64,000 nucleotides of DNA from Flavisolibacter longurius (GTDB lineage Bacteria > Bacteroidota > Bacteroidia > Chitinophagales > Chitinophagaceae). The DNA lies in assembly GCA_013327885.1 (NCBI GenBank), contig JABUMY010000013.1, positions 124,001 through 188,000 on the forward strand. Direction: 5' to 3'. Made by a program: the position numbers and the translations under genes. The notes beneath the pieces are model-generated. The model did no database searches, was not told the origin of the DNA, and saw only the letters and a list, made by a program, of their open reading frames with translations. Numbering within the stretch: the first letter of the stretch is position 1; each line of letters opens with the position of its first letter. Shown piece after piece: positions 51,545 through 59,195 of the stretch.

Positions 51545-52257
51545 ATTCCTAAGGTTAGAGGTTTGAAATAGGTATTGGAAAATCCGGTTTTCGATAAAAT
51601 GTCAACAAAATGCTGGCGGTCGGGAAAGGCTTTGGCTGACTCGTTCAGGTATTGGTAGGCTTTTTTGTTTTTGGTAAACCACTTTGCAAACTGCGGGGCA
51701 ATTACACTCATATACAGATTGTATAACTGCTTTACCACCGGAAATTGTGGCTTGCTAAACTCCAGCACTACCAGTTGCGCACCTGGCTTCATCACCCGTA
51801 AGATCTCCCGGAGGCCTTCTTCAAGGTGCTCAAAATTGCGCACCCCAAATGCCACCATTACGCCATCAAACGTATCATTTGGGAAGTTTATTGTTTCGCC
51901 GTCGCCGCTGTGCAGTTCAATGGTCGATCCGAGGCCTTTCTCCGCGATCTTTTTCCGCCCAAAACTCAGCATGCCTTCAGAGATATCGATCCCGACAATT
52001 TTCTTTGGCTGAAGGATCCGGGCCGCTGTGATGGCCATGTCGCCGGTGCCGGTAGCCACGTCAAGGATCACCTGGGGCTTATCCTTTTTAAAGAGGCCGA
52101 TGGCTTTGCGGCGCCAGATGGTATCGATGCCAACACTTAAGAACCGGTTCATAAAGTCGTACCGCGGCGCAATGTCATCGAACATGGTACTGACCTGCGC
52201 TTTCTTCGGACCTTCTTCGGAGAACGGCTTAATGCTATCGTGCGGAAAATTGCTCAT
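51511..52257 (-). CDS. ubiE: Demethylmenaquinone methyltransferase UbiE/MenG
   Basis: 248 residues from MSNFPHDSIKPFSEEGPKKAQV; a TTG three codons upstream is not needed. The SAM-binding loop VILDVATGTGDMAI and the family motifs FDDIAPRYDFMNRFLSVGID and GVRNFEHLEEGLREILRV are clear. It methylates demethylmenaquinone, completing the pathway to which MqnB and MqnD contribute. Exact -7 element TATCTTTG lies six bases upstream, directly beside a 26-bp hairpin repeat. porT overlaps its 3' end. Confidence 0.96.
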   Translation of the reverse strand: MSNFPHDSIKPFSEEGPKKAQVSTMFDDIAPRYDFMNRFLSVGIDTIWRRKAIGLFKKDKPQVILDVATGTGDMAITAARILQPKKIVGIDISEGMLSFGRKKIAEKGLGSTIELHSGDGETINFPNDTFDGVMVAFGVRNFEHLEEGLREILRVMKPGAQLVVLEFSKPQFPVVKQLYNLYMSVIAPQFAKWFTKNKKAYQYLNESAKAFPDRQHFVDILSKTGFSNTYFKPLTLGICCIYSARKRT

Positions 52258-52263
52258 GGGCGG

Positions 52264-52271
52264 CAAAGATA
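52264..52271 (-). promoter_or_regulatory. -7 element TATCTTTG before ubiE
   Basis: An exact TAnnTTTG match six bases before the ATG; the 26-bp repeat arm starts at 52277 and occupies the place of a -33 element. Confidence 0.55.
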
Positions 52272-52361
52272 CGGGCGGCCCCCTGTCCCCCGGTGGGGGA
52301 ACTTAGACCAATGTCTTCATTTAATCATCTATCATTTCCTATTGCAAAATGTTTTTGATCT

Positions 52362-52443
52362 GCTGAATAGGATTACCGAACGCAAAAGTGTGCGACGCAA
52401 CAAATGCCTCATAGTAATACTTCTGCTAAGTACATAAAAAGAA
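52362..52443 (+). repeat. Interspersed GCGACGCAAC element, copy C
   Basis: GCTGAATAGGATTACCGAAC, then AAAAGTGTGCGACGCAAC, then a drifted end CTGCTAAGTACATAAAAAG. Same strand as copies A and B, with the core 30 bases after GCTGAAT. Confidence 0.8.
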
Positions 52444-52470
52444 AAATGCCTGTTTTTACGACAGGCATTT
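52444..52470 (-). terminator. Terminator after lolD-like gene
   Basis: AAATGCCTGT / ACAGGCATTT, 10-bp stem; on the minus strand a T-rich run follows. Confidence 0.75.
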
Positions 52471-52525
52471 ATTATTGGAAAAGGCATTGCTGAACGAAGG
52501 ACTGAAAAAGAAAAGTGACATCGAC

Positions 52526-53200
52526 CTATGTTCCCCCACCGGGGGACAGGGGGCCTATCTTCCCGTCCTTCATGTGCAACACCCGGTCGCTCAGTTGGGC
52601 CAGGTCTTCGTTGTGGGTAACAATTAAAAAGGTTTGCTGGAACTGCTGGCGCAGGTCGAAAAAAAGCTGGTGCAACTCCTTGGCATTCGCCGTATCGAGG
52701 TTGCCGGTGGGTTCGTCGGCAAAGACAATCTCGGGGCTGTTGATAAGGGCACGGGCTACGGCTACCCGTTGCTGCTCGCCGCCCGAAAGCTGCGAAGGTT
52801 TGTTCTCCATCCGGTGGGAGAGGCCCAGGATCTTAAGCAACTCCACTGCCCGGTCGCGGACGGCGGCTTTATTCTTGGACGAAAGCCAGCCCGGGATGCA
52901 AACATTTTCCAGCGCCGAAAACTCCGGCAGCAAGTGATGAAACTGGAACACAAAACCAATATGCTTGTTGCGGAAGGAAGAAAGCTGGGTGCCCTGCAAG
53001 CGGGTGATGGCCTGTTGGTGAAGGAACACCTCGCCTTTGTCGGGCTTGTCGAGTGTGCCGAGGATATGTAAAAAGGTTGATTTGCCTGAGCCCGAAGGCC
53101 CCACGATACTCACCACTTCGCCTTTGTTCACGGTAATGTCAACCCCGCGTAATACTTCCACCGTTCCGTACTTCTTGAATATATTGGTCGCTGTCAGCAT
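52526..53200 (-). CDS. LolD-like ABC transporter ATPase with repeat-derived tail
   Basis: 224 residues from [20 protein letters not shown]. Walker [18 protein letters not shown]-loop [16 protein letters not shown], signature [16 protein letters not shown], Walker [16 protein letters not shown], switch His [10 protein letters not shown]. The subgroup drives lipoprotein release with LolC/E or other FtsX-like permeases, none of which is here. The family would normally end near LHMKDGKI; here GPLSPGGGT follows, coded by the 26-bp repeat arm. A -7 element TATTTTTG lies at 53226-53233. Confidence 0.92.
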   Translation of the reverse strand: MLTATNIFKKYGTVEVLRGVDITVNKGEVVSIVGPSGSGKSTFLHILGTLDKPDKGEVFLHQQAITRLQGTQLSSFRNKHIGFVFQFHHLLPEFSALENVCIPGWLSSKNKAAVRDRAVELLKILGLSHRMENKPSQLSGGEQQRVAVARALINSPEIVFADEPTGNLDTANAKELHQLFFDLRQQFQQTFLIVTHNEDLAQLSDRVLHMKDGKIGPLSPGGGT

Positions 53201-53263
53201 AATGTTTAAACTGGTCAAATATCTGCAAAAATAGAGGGCTATCTTCCGCTCGTCGAAGTCTAT

Positions 53264-53293
53264 TTGGAAAATTGGCGAATACTGCTACATTTG
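53264..53293 (+). promoter_or_regulatory. Promoter of DUF2795 gene (TTG-N19-TACATTTG)
   Basis: TTG at 53264-53266, spacer 19, exact -7 TACATTTG at 53286-53293: the full Bacteroidota consensus. It leaves a leader of about 77 bases before the ATG. Confidence 0.7.
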
Positions 53294-53376
53294 CGGGAAA
53301 TTTAAAAAGGTGAATTGGGCCGAGATTGGCATAAAAATTACATTTCACCTTTTCGTAACCAATAAATTGAAGCGAA

Positions 53377-53598
53377 ATGTTTTGGAACCTGGAATTAGCA
53401 TCCTACCTTGAAGAAGCGCCCTGGCCGGCAACAAAAGATGAGCTGATCGACTATTCTATTCGCTCGGGTGCTCCCATCGAAGTGATCGAGAATCTTCAGG
53501 AGCTGGAAGACGAAGGAGAAGTGTACGAAAGCATTGAAGATATCTGGCCGGACTACCCATCGCAGGAGGACTTCATGTTCAACGAGGATGAGTACTAA
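53377..53598 (+). CDS. DUF2795 small acidic protein
   Basis: 73 residues. ASYLEEAPWPATKDELIDYSIRSGAPIEVIENLQELEDEGEVYES matches the DUF2795 fold, a small helical domain; the end is very acidic (DYPSQEDFMFNEDEY). In Bacteroidota it is a common conserved single gene of unknown function. It has a good promoter and a bidirectional terminator. Confidence 0.88.
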   Translation: MFWNLELASYLEEAPWPATKDELIDYSIRSGAPIEVIENLQELEDEGEVYESIEDIWPDYPSQEDFMFNEDEY

Positions 53599-53616
53599 GC
53601 AAACGCATTTATACAA

Positions 53617-53646
53617 AAAACAGGCTGTCAACCGACAGCCTGTTTT
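53617..53646. terminator. Bidirectional terminator
   Basis: AAAACAGGCTGTC-AACC-GACAGCCTGTTTT, perfect 13-bp stem between convergent genes. Confidence 0.9.
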
Positions 53647-53667
53647 GTTTTGCAGCCTCTCCGGCTG

Positions 53668-55671
53668 TTACGAATTTCGTTTTTTGTATTCCGCCACCAC
53701 CGCATCCAGGTGCTGAATGAATTTCTGCACATCGGCATCGTAGCCATAACCGTTCGGAGCCAGTTTTTGTTCCTGCCCATCCAGGAAAATATAAAACGGC
53801 TGTGCTAACACACCATAGCGACTCACCTGCAGGTGCGAAAATTTTTCGCCAACGGTATTCACAAATTCTCCCAACTCGGCCGATTCAAATTGCTCTTGAT
53901 CGGGCAATGTAATATTCTGCACATCGGTATAAAGGGAAGCAATAATGAAATCTTCTTTCAGTCGCTTCATCACCTCTGGGTGACTCCATACCTGTGCTTC
54001 CATCTTGCGACAGTTGATGCAGTTGATGCCGGTAAAATCAAGCATCAAGGGCTTGTTTACCTGCCTGGAAGCTGCCAGTGCTTCGTCGTAATCAAAGAAG
54101 GCAACAAGACCAAATTTTTTCACCACCTCGGGTTCGTAAGGCCCCAGCTCTTTTACATATTTTACGGGAGATAGTCCATCGGCCGTTGTGTTGTGCGATG
54201 TTGCCGGCGAGGCACTGCCGCCGCCGGTAAAATCTTGCGTGCCGTAGGGTGGCAGAAAAGCACTCATGCCTTTGAGCGGCGCACCCCAAAGACCCGGCAC
54301 CAGGTATACCATAAACGCAAACGAAGCCATGGCAAAGAACAGCCGCGGAATGCTGACGAAGGATTGCCCGAAATCGTTCTTCGGCAATTCATCGTCGTGA
54401 TGAAATTTTAGTTTACCCAAAAGGTAAAGACCTAACAGTGCAAACAACACGATCCAAATGGCAAGGAAAATTTCACGGTCGAGCAGACGCCAGCCTTGTG
54501 CCAGGTCGGCGTTGGAAAGAAACTTTAGTGCAAGGGCCAGTTCCAAAAAGCCAAGCGTCACTTTTACACTGTTGAGCCAACCGCCGGCTTTGCCCAGGCT
54601 GTTGATCCATTGCGGGAAAAGGGCAAACAACGTAAAGGGCAAGGCGAGTGCAACGGAGAACCCAAACATACCAACCAGCGGCCCGAAATAACTTCCCTTG
54701 GAGGCCAGTACAATTAAATTACCGATGATGGGACCTGTACACGAAAACGAAACTAGTGCCAGCGTAAGGGCCATAAAAAAAATACCGGTAAAGCTGCTGG
54801 TGCCTGCTTTGGAATCGGCTGCCGTTTGCCAGGAGGCCGGTAATTGAATATCAAACGCACCCAAAAACGAGATACCAAAAATGAGAAAGACCAGGAAGAA
54901 GATGAGGTTGGCAATCCAGTTTGTTGCTAACTTATTTAATGCTGTCGGACCAAAGATTAATGTGATCAAAAAGCCCAGCAGGGTAAAGATGATGATGATG
55001 GAAAGCGAATAATAAATGGCGTTGCGGATGCCTTGTTCGCGGGTTTTGCTACGCTTGGTAAAAAAGCCAACCGTCACCGGTATCATGGAAAACACGCAGG
55101 GTGTGATCAGCGCCAGCAAACCACCCAGGAACGAAACAAAAAAGATATAACCCAGCGAACTGCTTTCGAGGTCGTCGGAAGAGGTCATGTCCGCGACAAT
55201 GGCTACAGCCGCCGGCTTTCCCACTTTTACGCTAAACGGCTCTTCGTAATAATTGTTCGATGAGTCGGTTTTGACAAAAAAGGCAATGGTTCCTTTTACA
55301 TAAGCACTGTCGGCCGTTTGCAGTTGCAAGGTTTGTCGCCACTCCACCGAATCGGCATACACGGTAAGCGGGGCATTGTCAAAATCTTCGGCTGTGCGTT
55401 GCCGTGGTACGCCTTTTTCCGTTACGGAATCTTTCAGCAGGAAAAGGCCTGATGAATCGAAGCTGATCTGTGTGTTCAGCGGTACATCGTCGGAAATCTT
55501 TTTAATGGAAATGATCTCGCTTCCCTGCGGCAGCGCTGCTTTTATCTTCAGCACCACATTGGTGCCTGCAGCTTCTTGTGTAAAAGAAAACTGCACAGGA
55601 TTTTGAGCCTGTGCAGTTGTATAAAGTAAGAATGTGAGTAGAAACGTAAGAACCCGGTTCAGGTAGCGCAT
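53668..55671 (-). CDS. Thiol:disulfide interchange protein, DsbD/CcdA-thioredoxin
   Basis: 667 residues. Signal peptide, then a periplasmic N-terminal domain (~22-150) that keeps the nDsbD shape but has lost its cysteine pair. The CcdA membrane part has C192 in TPCVFSMIPV and C311 in FSCTGPIIG across eight or so helices, and a C-terminal thioredoxin-like domain has C551-x-x-C554 in GINCINCRKMEAQ. It carries electrons from the cytoplasm to periplasmic thiols. The gene upstream codes a stand-alone nDsbD-like protein that keeps the cysteines, so the two may work as one split system. Confidence 0.93.
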   Translation of the reverse strand: MRYLNRVLTFLLTFLLYTTAQAQNPVQFSFTQEAAGTNVVLKIKAALPQGSEIISIKKISDDVPLNTQISFDSSGLFLLKDSVTEKGVPRQRTAEDFDNAPLTVYADSVEWRQTLQLQTADSAYVKGTIAFFVKTDSSNNYYEEPFSVKVGKPAAVAIVADMTSSDDLESSSLGYIFFVSFLGGLLALITPCVFSMIPVTVGFFTKRSKTREQGIRNAIYYSLSIIIIFTLLGFLITLIFGPTALNKLATNWIANLIFFLVFLIFGISFLGAFDIQLPASWQTAADSKAGTSSFTGIFFMALTLALVSFSCTGPIIGNLIVLASKGSYFGPLVGMFGFSVALALPFTLFALFPQWINSLGKAGGWLNSVKVTLGFLELALALKFLSNADLAQGWRLLDREIFLAIWIVLFALLGLYLLGKLKFHHDDELPKNDFGQSFVSIPRLFFAMASFAFMVYLVPGLWGAPLKGMSAFLPPYGTQDFTGGGSASPATSHNTTADGLSPVKYVKELGPYEPEVVKKFGLVAFFDYDEALAASRQVNKPLMLDFTGINCINCRKMEAQVWSHPEVMKRLKEDFIIASLYTDVQNITLPDQEQFESAELGEFVNTVGEKFSHLQVSRYGVLAQPFYIFLDGQEQKLAPNGYGYDADVQKFIQHLDAVVAEYKKRNS

Positions 55672-55676
55672 TTACA

Positions 55677-56132
55677 TTATTTTAAGGCAACATTAAAACT
55701 AACGGTCTTGGGTGGCAGGCATTTTTTGTCGTCGCAGGTTTGATAGGTTACATTGCCGCTTACGTTGGTGGCGGCTTTGCCCTTCAGCACTACTTTTTGC
55801 GTAAACACTACCTGCTTGCTGTATTGGTTGGCTGAAACACCCAGCTCGTTGTCAACAAACTTTTCCAGCTTGCCGGTTTCTTTTATTTTACCATCGTACT
55901 GCACCAGGGGATTTTTAGCAAACTCAAAGGTGGTGGGAATGGCAATGGCGTCCTTGGGTTGTGTTTGGGCATACAGGTGCCAGCCGTTTTGCATCGTTGC
56001 CGTCATTTTTACTTCGTACACATTGCCGCTGATCTTTTTGCTGCTGAAGGCCCAGCTAACAGGATTGGCTGCCTGCGCCTGCGCGGCGGCAACGGTAAAA
56101 AGAAGGGCAAGAGAAAAGAAGAACTGTTTCAT
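55677..56132 (-). CDS. Stand-alone nDsbD-like periplasmic protein
   Basis: 151 residues from MKQFFFSLALLFTVAAAQAQ. After the signal peptide it is an immunoglobulin-like nDsbD domain: VYEVKMTATMQNGWHLYAQTQP, and the redox pair C133/C138 in YQTCDDKKCLPP, the DsbD N-terminal active-site pattern. It lies five bases upstream of the full DsbD-like gene on the same strand, which has the same domain without the cysteines. Likely it receives electrons from that protein and passes them on. Confidence 0.88.
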   Translation of the reverse strand: MKQFFFSLALLFTVAAAQAQAANPVSWAFSSKKISGNVYEVKMTATMQNGWHLYAQTQPKDAIAIPTTFEFAKNPLVQYDGKIKETGKLEKFVDNELGVSANQYSKQVVFTQKVVLKGKAATNVSGNVTYQTCDDKKCLPPKTVSFNVALK

Positions 56133-56196
56133 ATGCTCAGTGATTTGCAGCACAAATTTCAGGTTAAAAAAATTTCCTTTCTGTTAATAATAAAGG

Positions 56197-56877
56197 CTAG
56201 GGCAATTGCGGCTCGCTGACAAAAGAAAACAACTTGTTAAAGAGCTTGCGGCCATCGGTGTTGCCCAGGGCAGCAGAGCAGGCCCGTTCAGGGTGAGGCA
56301 TCATACCAAACACCGTTCTCTCCTTGTTGCAAATGCCGGCAATGTTGCGAACCGACCCATTGTGGTTCGCTTCTTCCGTTATGTCTCCATTCGCATCACT
56401 ATAATAAAGAAGTACCTGGTTGTTCTTTTCTAGATCATCCAGTGTGGCCTCATCGGCATGGTAACGGCCTTCGCCATGGGCAATGGGAATTTTGAGCACA
56501 TCGCCATCGGCATCTTTTACAAATACATTTTTACAAATGAACTTTTGTTCGCCGTTGCGCAACAGGGCACCGGGCAACAGGTGCGCTTCGCAAAGGATCT
56601 GGAAGCCGTTGCAAATGCCCAACACTTTGCCGCCACGTTGTGCAAACTCGATCACACTTTTCATGATGGGAGAGAAGCGGGCAATGGCGCCGGTGCGCAG
56701 GTAATCGCCGTACGAAAAACCGCCGGGCAATACAATACAATCATCTGTTGTGAACTGGGAGAGATCATCGTTTTTGTGCCACAGCATAATGCACTCCTGC
56801 TTCAGGTCGTGCACAAGGGCATCATAGATGTCTCTGTCGCAATTGGAACCGGGGAATACTACTACACCAAATTTCAT
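56197..56877 (-). CDS. purQ: Phosphoribosylformylglycinamidine synthase subunit PurQ
   Basis: 226 residues. Class I glutamine amidotransferase: catalytic Cys in [11 protein letters not shown], His/Glu in MMPHPERA, opening [15 protein letters not shown] and [15 protein letters not shown]. It supplies ammonia to PurL in purine synthesis. Neither purL nor purS is adjacent. Exact -7 TATCTTTG is five bases upstream of the ATG. Confidence 0.96.
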   Translation of the reverse strand: MKFGVVVFPGSNCDRDIYDALVHDLKQECIMLWHKNDDLSQFTTDDCIVLPGGFSYGDYLRTGAIARFSPIMKSVIEFAQRGGKVLGICNGFQILCEAHLLPGALLRNGEQKFICKNVFVKDADGDVLKIPIAHGEGRYHADEATLDDLEKNNQVLLYYSDANGDITEEANHNGSVRNIAGICNKERTVFGMMPHPERACSAALGNTDGRKLFNKLFSFVSEPQLP

Positions 56878-57193
56878 GGGAGCAAAGATAGCCTGAAATG
56901 CATCGCAATGATTGGTAAAGGAGCGCCAAAAACGGGCCTGCTTTTTTTGCGTAGAAATGGCGCGGGGAACTTACAATTTAAGTTAAAAAAAACAGCAAGA
57001 ATCACAAGTTCTTCGACGAAATTTTTATTTCAGTCGACGATAAACGGGAAGTAGATTTTTTCGGAATTAAAAATTTTTTTTTGGATTTTCTTTTCCTGAT
57101 ATTCGTCCTCCTGTCTCAAACAAATTTTTTTATACACACCTTGTGAAAAAACATTTAGAGCATTCTTAATCACATTTAATTGCTACGGAACAG
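56878..57193. other. 316-base AT-rich region before dnaA
   Basis: 56883-56890 is the purQ -7 element TATCTTTG (minus strand). From about 56985 to 57170 the sequence is strongly AT-rich with long A and T tracts. No gene is visible. It holds the paired DnaA-box-like sites described separately and is a candidate replication-origin or autoregulatory region. Confidence 0.5.
57130..57150. promoter_or_regulatory. Inverted pair of DnaA-box-like sites
   Basis: TTATACACA at 57130-57138 and TGTGAAAAA at 57142-57150 (reverse complement TTTTTCACA). Both fit TTWTNCACA and face each other over three bases, 44 bases before the dnaA start. They suggest DnaA autoregulation or part of an origin. Confidence 0.45.
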
Positions 57194-58627
57194 ATGGAGA
57201 AGACCACAGCTTCAGTTTGGAACAATTGCCTTGCTATCATCAAAGATATCGTTGAGTGGCAGCATTTCAAGACATGGTTTGAACCCATTAAGCCTATTGC
57301 CTTAAAAGAGAATGTGCTGATCATACAGGTGCCGAGCCAGTTTTTTTACGAGTACCTGGAAGAGCACTACGTAAACCTGCTGGCCAAAACCCTGAAGCGT
57401 GAGCTGGGCAAGGATGCCCGCCTCGAATACCGCATCATGGTAGACGGTGGAAACAATTACAACAAACCTGTTACCGTAGACATGGCCGGCCATTCCTACA
57501 AAACGTTTGTGAACAACGAAATGGATTTTCCCTTGGTCATTAATACACCGATCAAAAATCCGTTTGTGATACCGGGACTAAAAAAGATGCACATCGATGC
57601 ACAGCTTAATCCTAACTACACCTTTGAAAGTTATATTGAAGGCGACTGCAACCGCGTGGCACGCCGTGCCGGCAAAACAGTTGCTGAAAAACCCGGCGCC
57701 AACTCGTTTAATCCACTGGTAGTTTATGGCGGCGTTGGTTTGGGAAAAACACACCTGGCACAGGCGATTGGTAACGATGTAAAGCGACAGCATCCCAACA
57801 GGGTTGTGCTGTACGTGAGCTCCGAAAAATTCATCAACCAGTTTGTCGATCACAGCCGCAACAATGCTATCAACGACTTTATCCATTTTTATCAACTGAT
57901 CGATGTGCTGATCATTGATGATGTGCAGTTCTTCAGCCGTGCCGAGAAATCGCAGGATGCGCTGTTTGCCATCTTCAACCATTTGCACCAATCGGGCAAG
58001 CAGTTGATCCTTACTTCCGATAAAGCACCCAAGGACCTGGAGGGTGTGCAGGAACGTTTGCTGAGCCGCTTTCGCTGGGGACTGAGTGCCGATATTTCGA
58101 TGCCGGATTACGAAACCCGCATCGAGATACTGGAGCAGAAGATGAAGAACGATGGGCTTGAAATGCCGAAGGAAGTGGTGAAGTACATTGCGTACAACAT
58201 CAACAACAATATTCGTGAACTGGAAGGCGCCCTGATCTCTTTGTTGGCACAATCTTCGCTTAACCGCAAGGAAATTGACCTAGACCTCGCCAAGAAAGTG
58301 TTACGAAATTTTGTAAAAACAGCCTCCAAGGAAATTACGATCGAAACCATTCAGAAAATGGTTTGCGAATACTACGAAGTAGCTTACGACAAATTGTTGC
58401 AGAAGACCCGTAAACGGGAGATCGTGCAGGCACGCCAGATTACGATGTACCTGGCGAAGGCCTTCACCAAAAACTCATTGAAGACCATCGGTGAGCATTT
58501 TGGTGGCCGCGATCATACTACGGTGATCCACTCCTGTCAAACGGTAAAAGACCTGATGGATACCGATCCATCCTTCCGCGACAGCGTGATGGAACTGCAG
58601 CAGAAAGTGCAACTGGCCGCGATGTAA
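57194..58627 (+). CDS. dnaA: Chromosomal replication initiator DnaA
   Basis: 477 residues. Domain I (1-~85: SVWNNCLAIIKDIVEWQHFKTWFEPI), a short linker, AAA+ domain III with Walker A GGVGLGKTHLAQAIG (~177-191), Walker B DVLIIDDVQFF, and sensor/Arg region LLSRFRWGLSADI, and C-terminal DNA-binding domain IV with FGGRDHTTVIHSCQTV. It opens the chromosomal origin. dnaN is not adjacent, as is common in Bacteroidota. The leader holds DnaA-box-like sites. Confidence 0.98.
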   Translation: MEKTTASVWNNCLAIIKDIVEWQHFKTWFEPIKPIALKENVLIIQVPSQFFYEYLEEHYVNLLAKTLKRELGKDARLEYRIMVDGGNNYNKPVTVDMAGHSYKTFVNNEMDFPLVINTPIKNPFVIPGLKKMHIDAQLNPNYTFESYIEGDCNRVARRAGKTVAEKPGANSFNPLVVYGGVGLGKTHLAQAIGNDVKRQHPNRVVLYVSSEKFINQFVDHSRNNAINDFIHFYQLIDVLIIDDVQFFSRAEKSQDALFAIFNHLHQSGKQLILTSDKAPKDLEGVQERLLSRFRWGLSADISMPDYETRIEILEQKMKNDGLEMPKEVVKYIAYNINNNIRELEGALISLLAQSSLNRKEIDLDLAKKVLRNFVKTASKEITIETIQKMVCEYYEVAYDKLLQKTRKREIVQARQITMYLAKAFTKNSLKTIGEHFGGRDHTTVIHSCQTVKDLMDTDPSFRDSVMELQQKVQLAAM

Positions 58628-58644
58628 CTCCTCTTTGATACGGG

Positions 58645-58697
58645 AAATCCCATTTTACAGAAAAAGGTAAAAATCTGTAAAATGGGATTTCTTTTTT
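58645..58697 (+). terminator. Terminator after dnaA
   Basis: Perfect 16-bp stem AAATCCCATTTTACAG / CTGTAAAATGGGATTT with a 14-base loop and then CTTTTTTT. Confidence 0.9.
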
Positions 58698-58763
58698 TGG
58701 GATTTTCAATGCCATCTCCCTATTTTTGCCACCCCTGCAAAATCAGCAGGAGCCATTCGGTTT

Positions 58764-58852
58764 GGTGAGGTGGATGAGTGGCTGAAATCAGTAGTTTGCT
58801 AAACTGCCGTACGGGTTAAACTGTACCGCGGGTTCGAATCCCGCCCTCACCG
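58764..58852 (+). tRNA. tRNA-Ser (GCT anticodon)
   Basis: 89 bases. Acceptor GGTGAGG pairs with CCTCACC, then discriminator G. The anticodon arm GTAGT-TTGCTAA-ACTGC gives GCT, which reads AGC/AGU serine codons. A long class II variable arm (GTACGGGTTAAACTGTAC) and T arm GCGGGTTCGAATCCCGC are present. The CCA end is not encoded. Confidence 0.97.
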
Positions 58853-58854
58853 CA

Positions 58855-58892
58855 AAAAAGAGCCTGTGCATTTTGAATGTACAGGCTCTTTT
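58855..58892. terminator. Bidirectional terminator after tRNA-Ser
   Basis: AAAAGAGCCTGT / ACAGGCTCTTTT with a 13-base loop, between the tRNA and the convergent copper chaperone gene. Confidence 0.88.
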
Positions 58893-58903
58893 GTTTAGAG
58901 AAC

Positions 58904-59116
58904 TTACTGGTTGGTCGCCTCAGCTTTGTAACCTGCTTTTTGCACCAGTTCCTTTACTTCTTCTTCCGTAAGGTTATCCGTTTCCACCGAAAGGATCTTC
59001 CCGGGATTCTGTGTATCTACCTGCCAGTTTTTGATATCACTGTGTCCGTTCAAATGCGGCGTTACCTTGGCTACGCAGCTGCCGCACATAATGTTTGTTT
59101 TGAATTGATATTTCAT
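58904..59116 (-). CDS. CopZ-like heavy-metal-binding protein
   Basis: 70 residues, one HMA ferredoxin-like domain. The metal site is M10-C11-G-S-C14 (NIMCGSCVAKV), slightly shortened from the usual MxCxxC because C11 follows Met directly. It likely shuttles copper to the CopA ATPase encoded next to it on the same strand. Confidence 0.88.
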   Translation of the reverse strand: MKYQFKTNIMCGSCVAKVTPHLNGHSDIKNWQVDTQNPGKILSVETDNLTEEEVKELVQKAGYKAEATNQ

Positions 59117-59195
59117 GTTATTCTGTTTTATCGTGGTTGTATTTATTGTTTGTTTTTACACTTCTTAAGCTATGCAATTGCCGGCGGCTGTATCG

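Larger units (their letters stand above)
52277..52555. repeat. 26-bp perfect inverted repeat around the ubiE-lolD gap
   Basis: Arms at 52277-52302 and 52530-52555 are exact reverse complements over 26 bases. Each arm is itself a hairpin, TCCCCC-ACC-GGGGGA with a CAGGGGGCC tail. Inside are element copy C and the lolD terminator. The right arm codes the last residues of the LolD-like protein; the left arm abuts the ubiE promoter. Confidence 0.9.
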
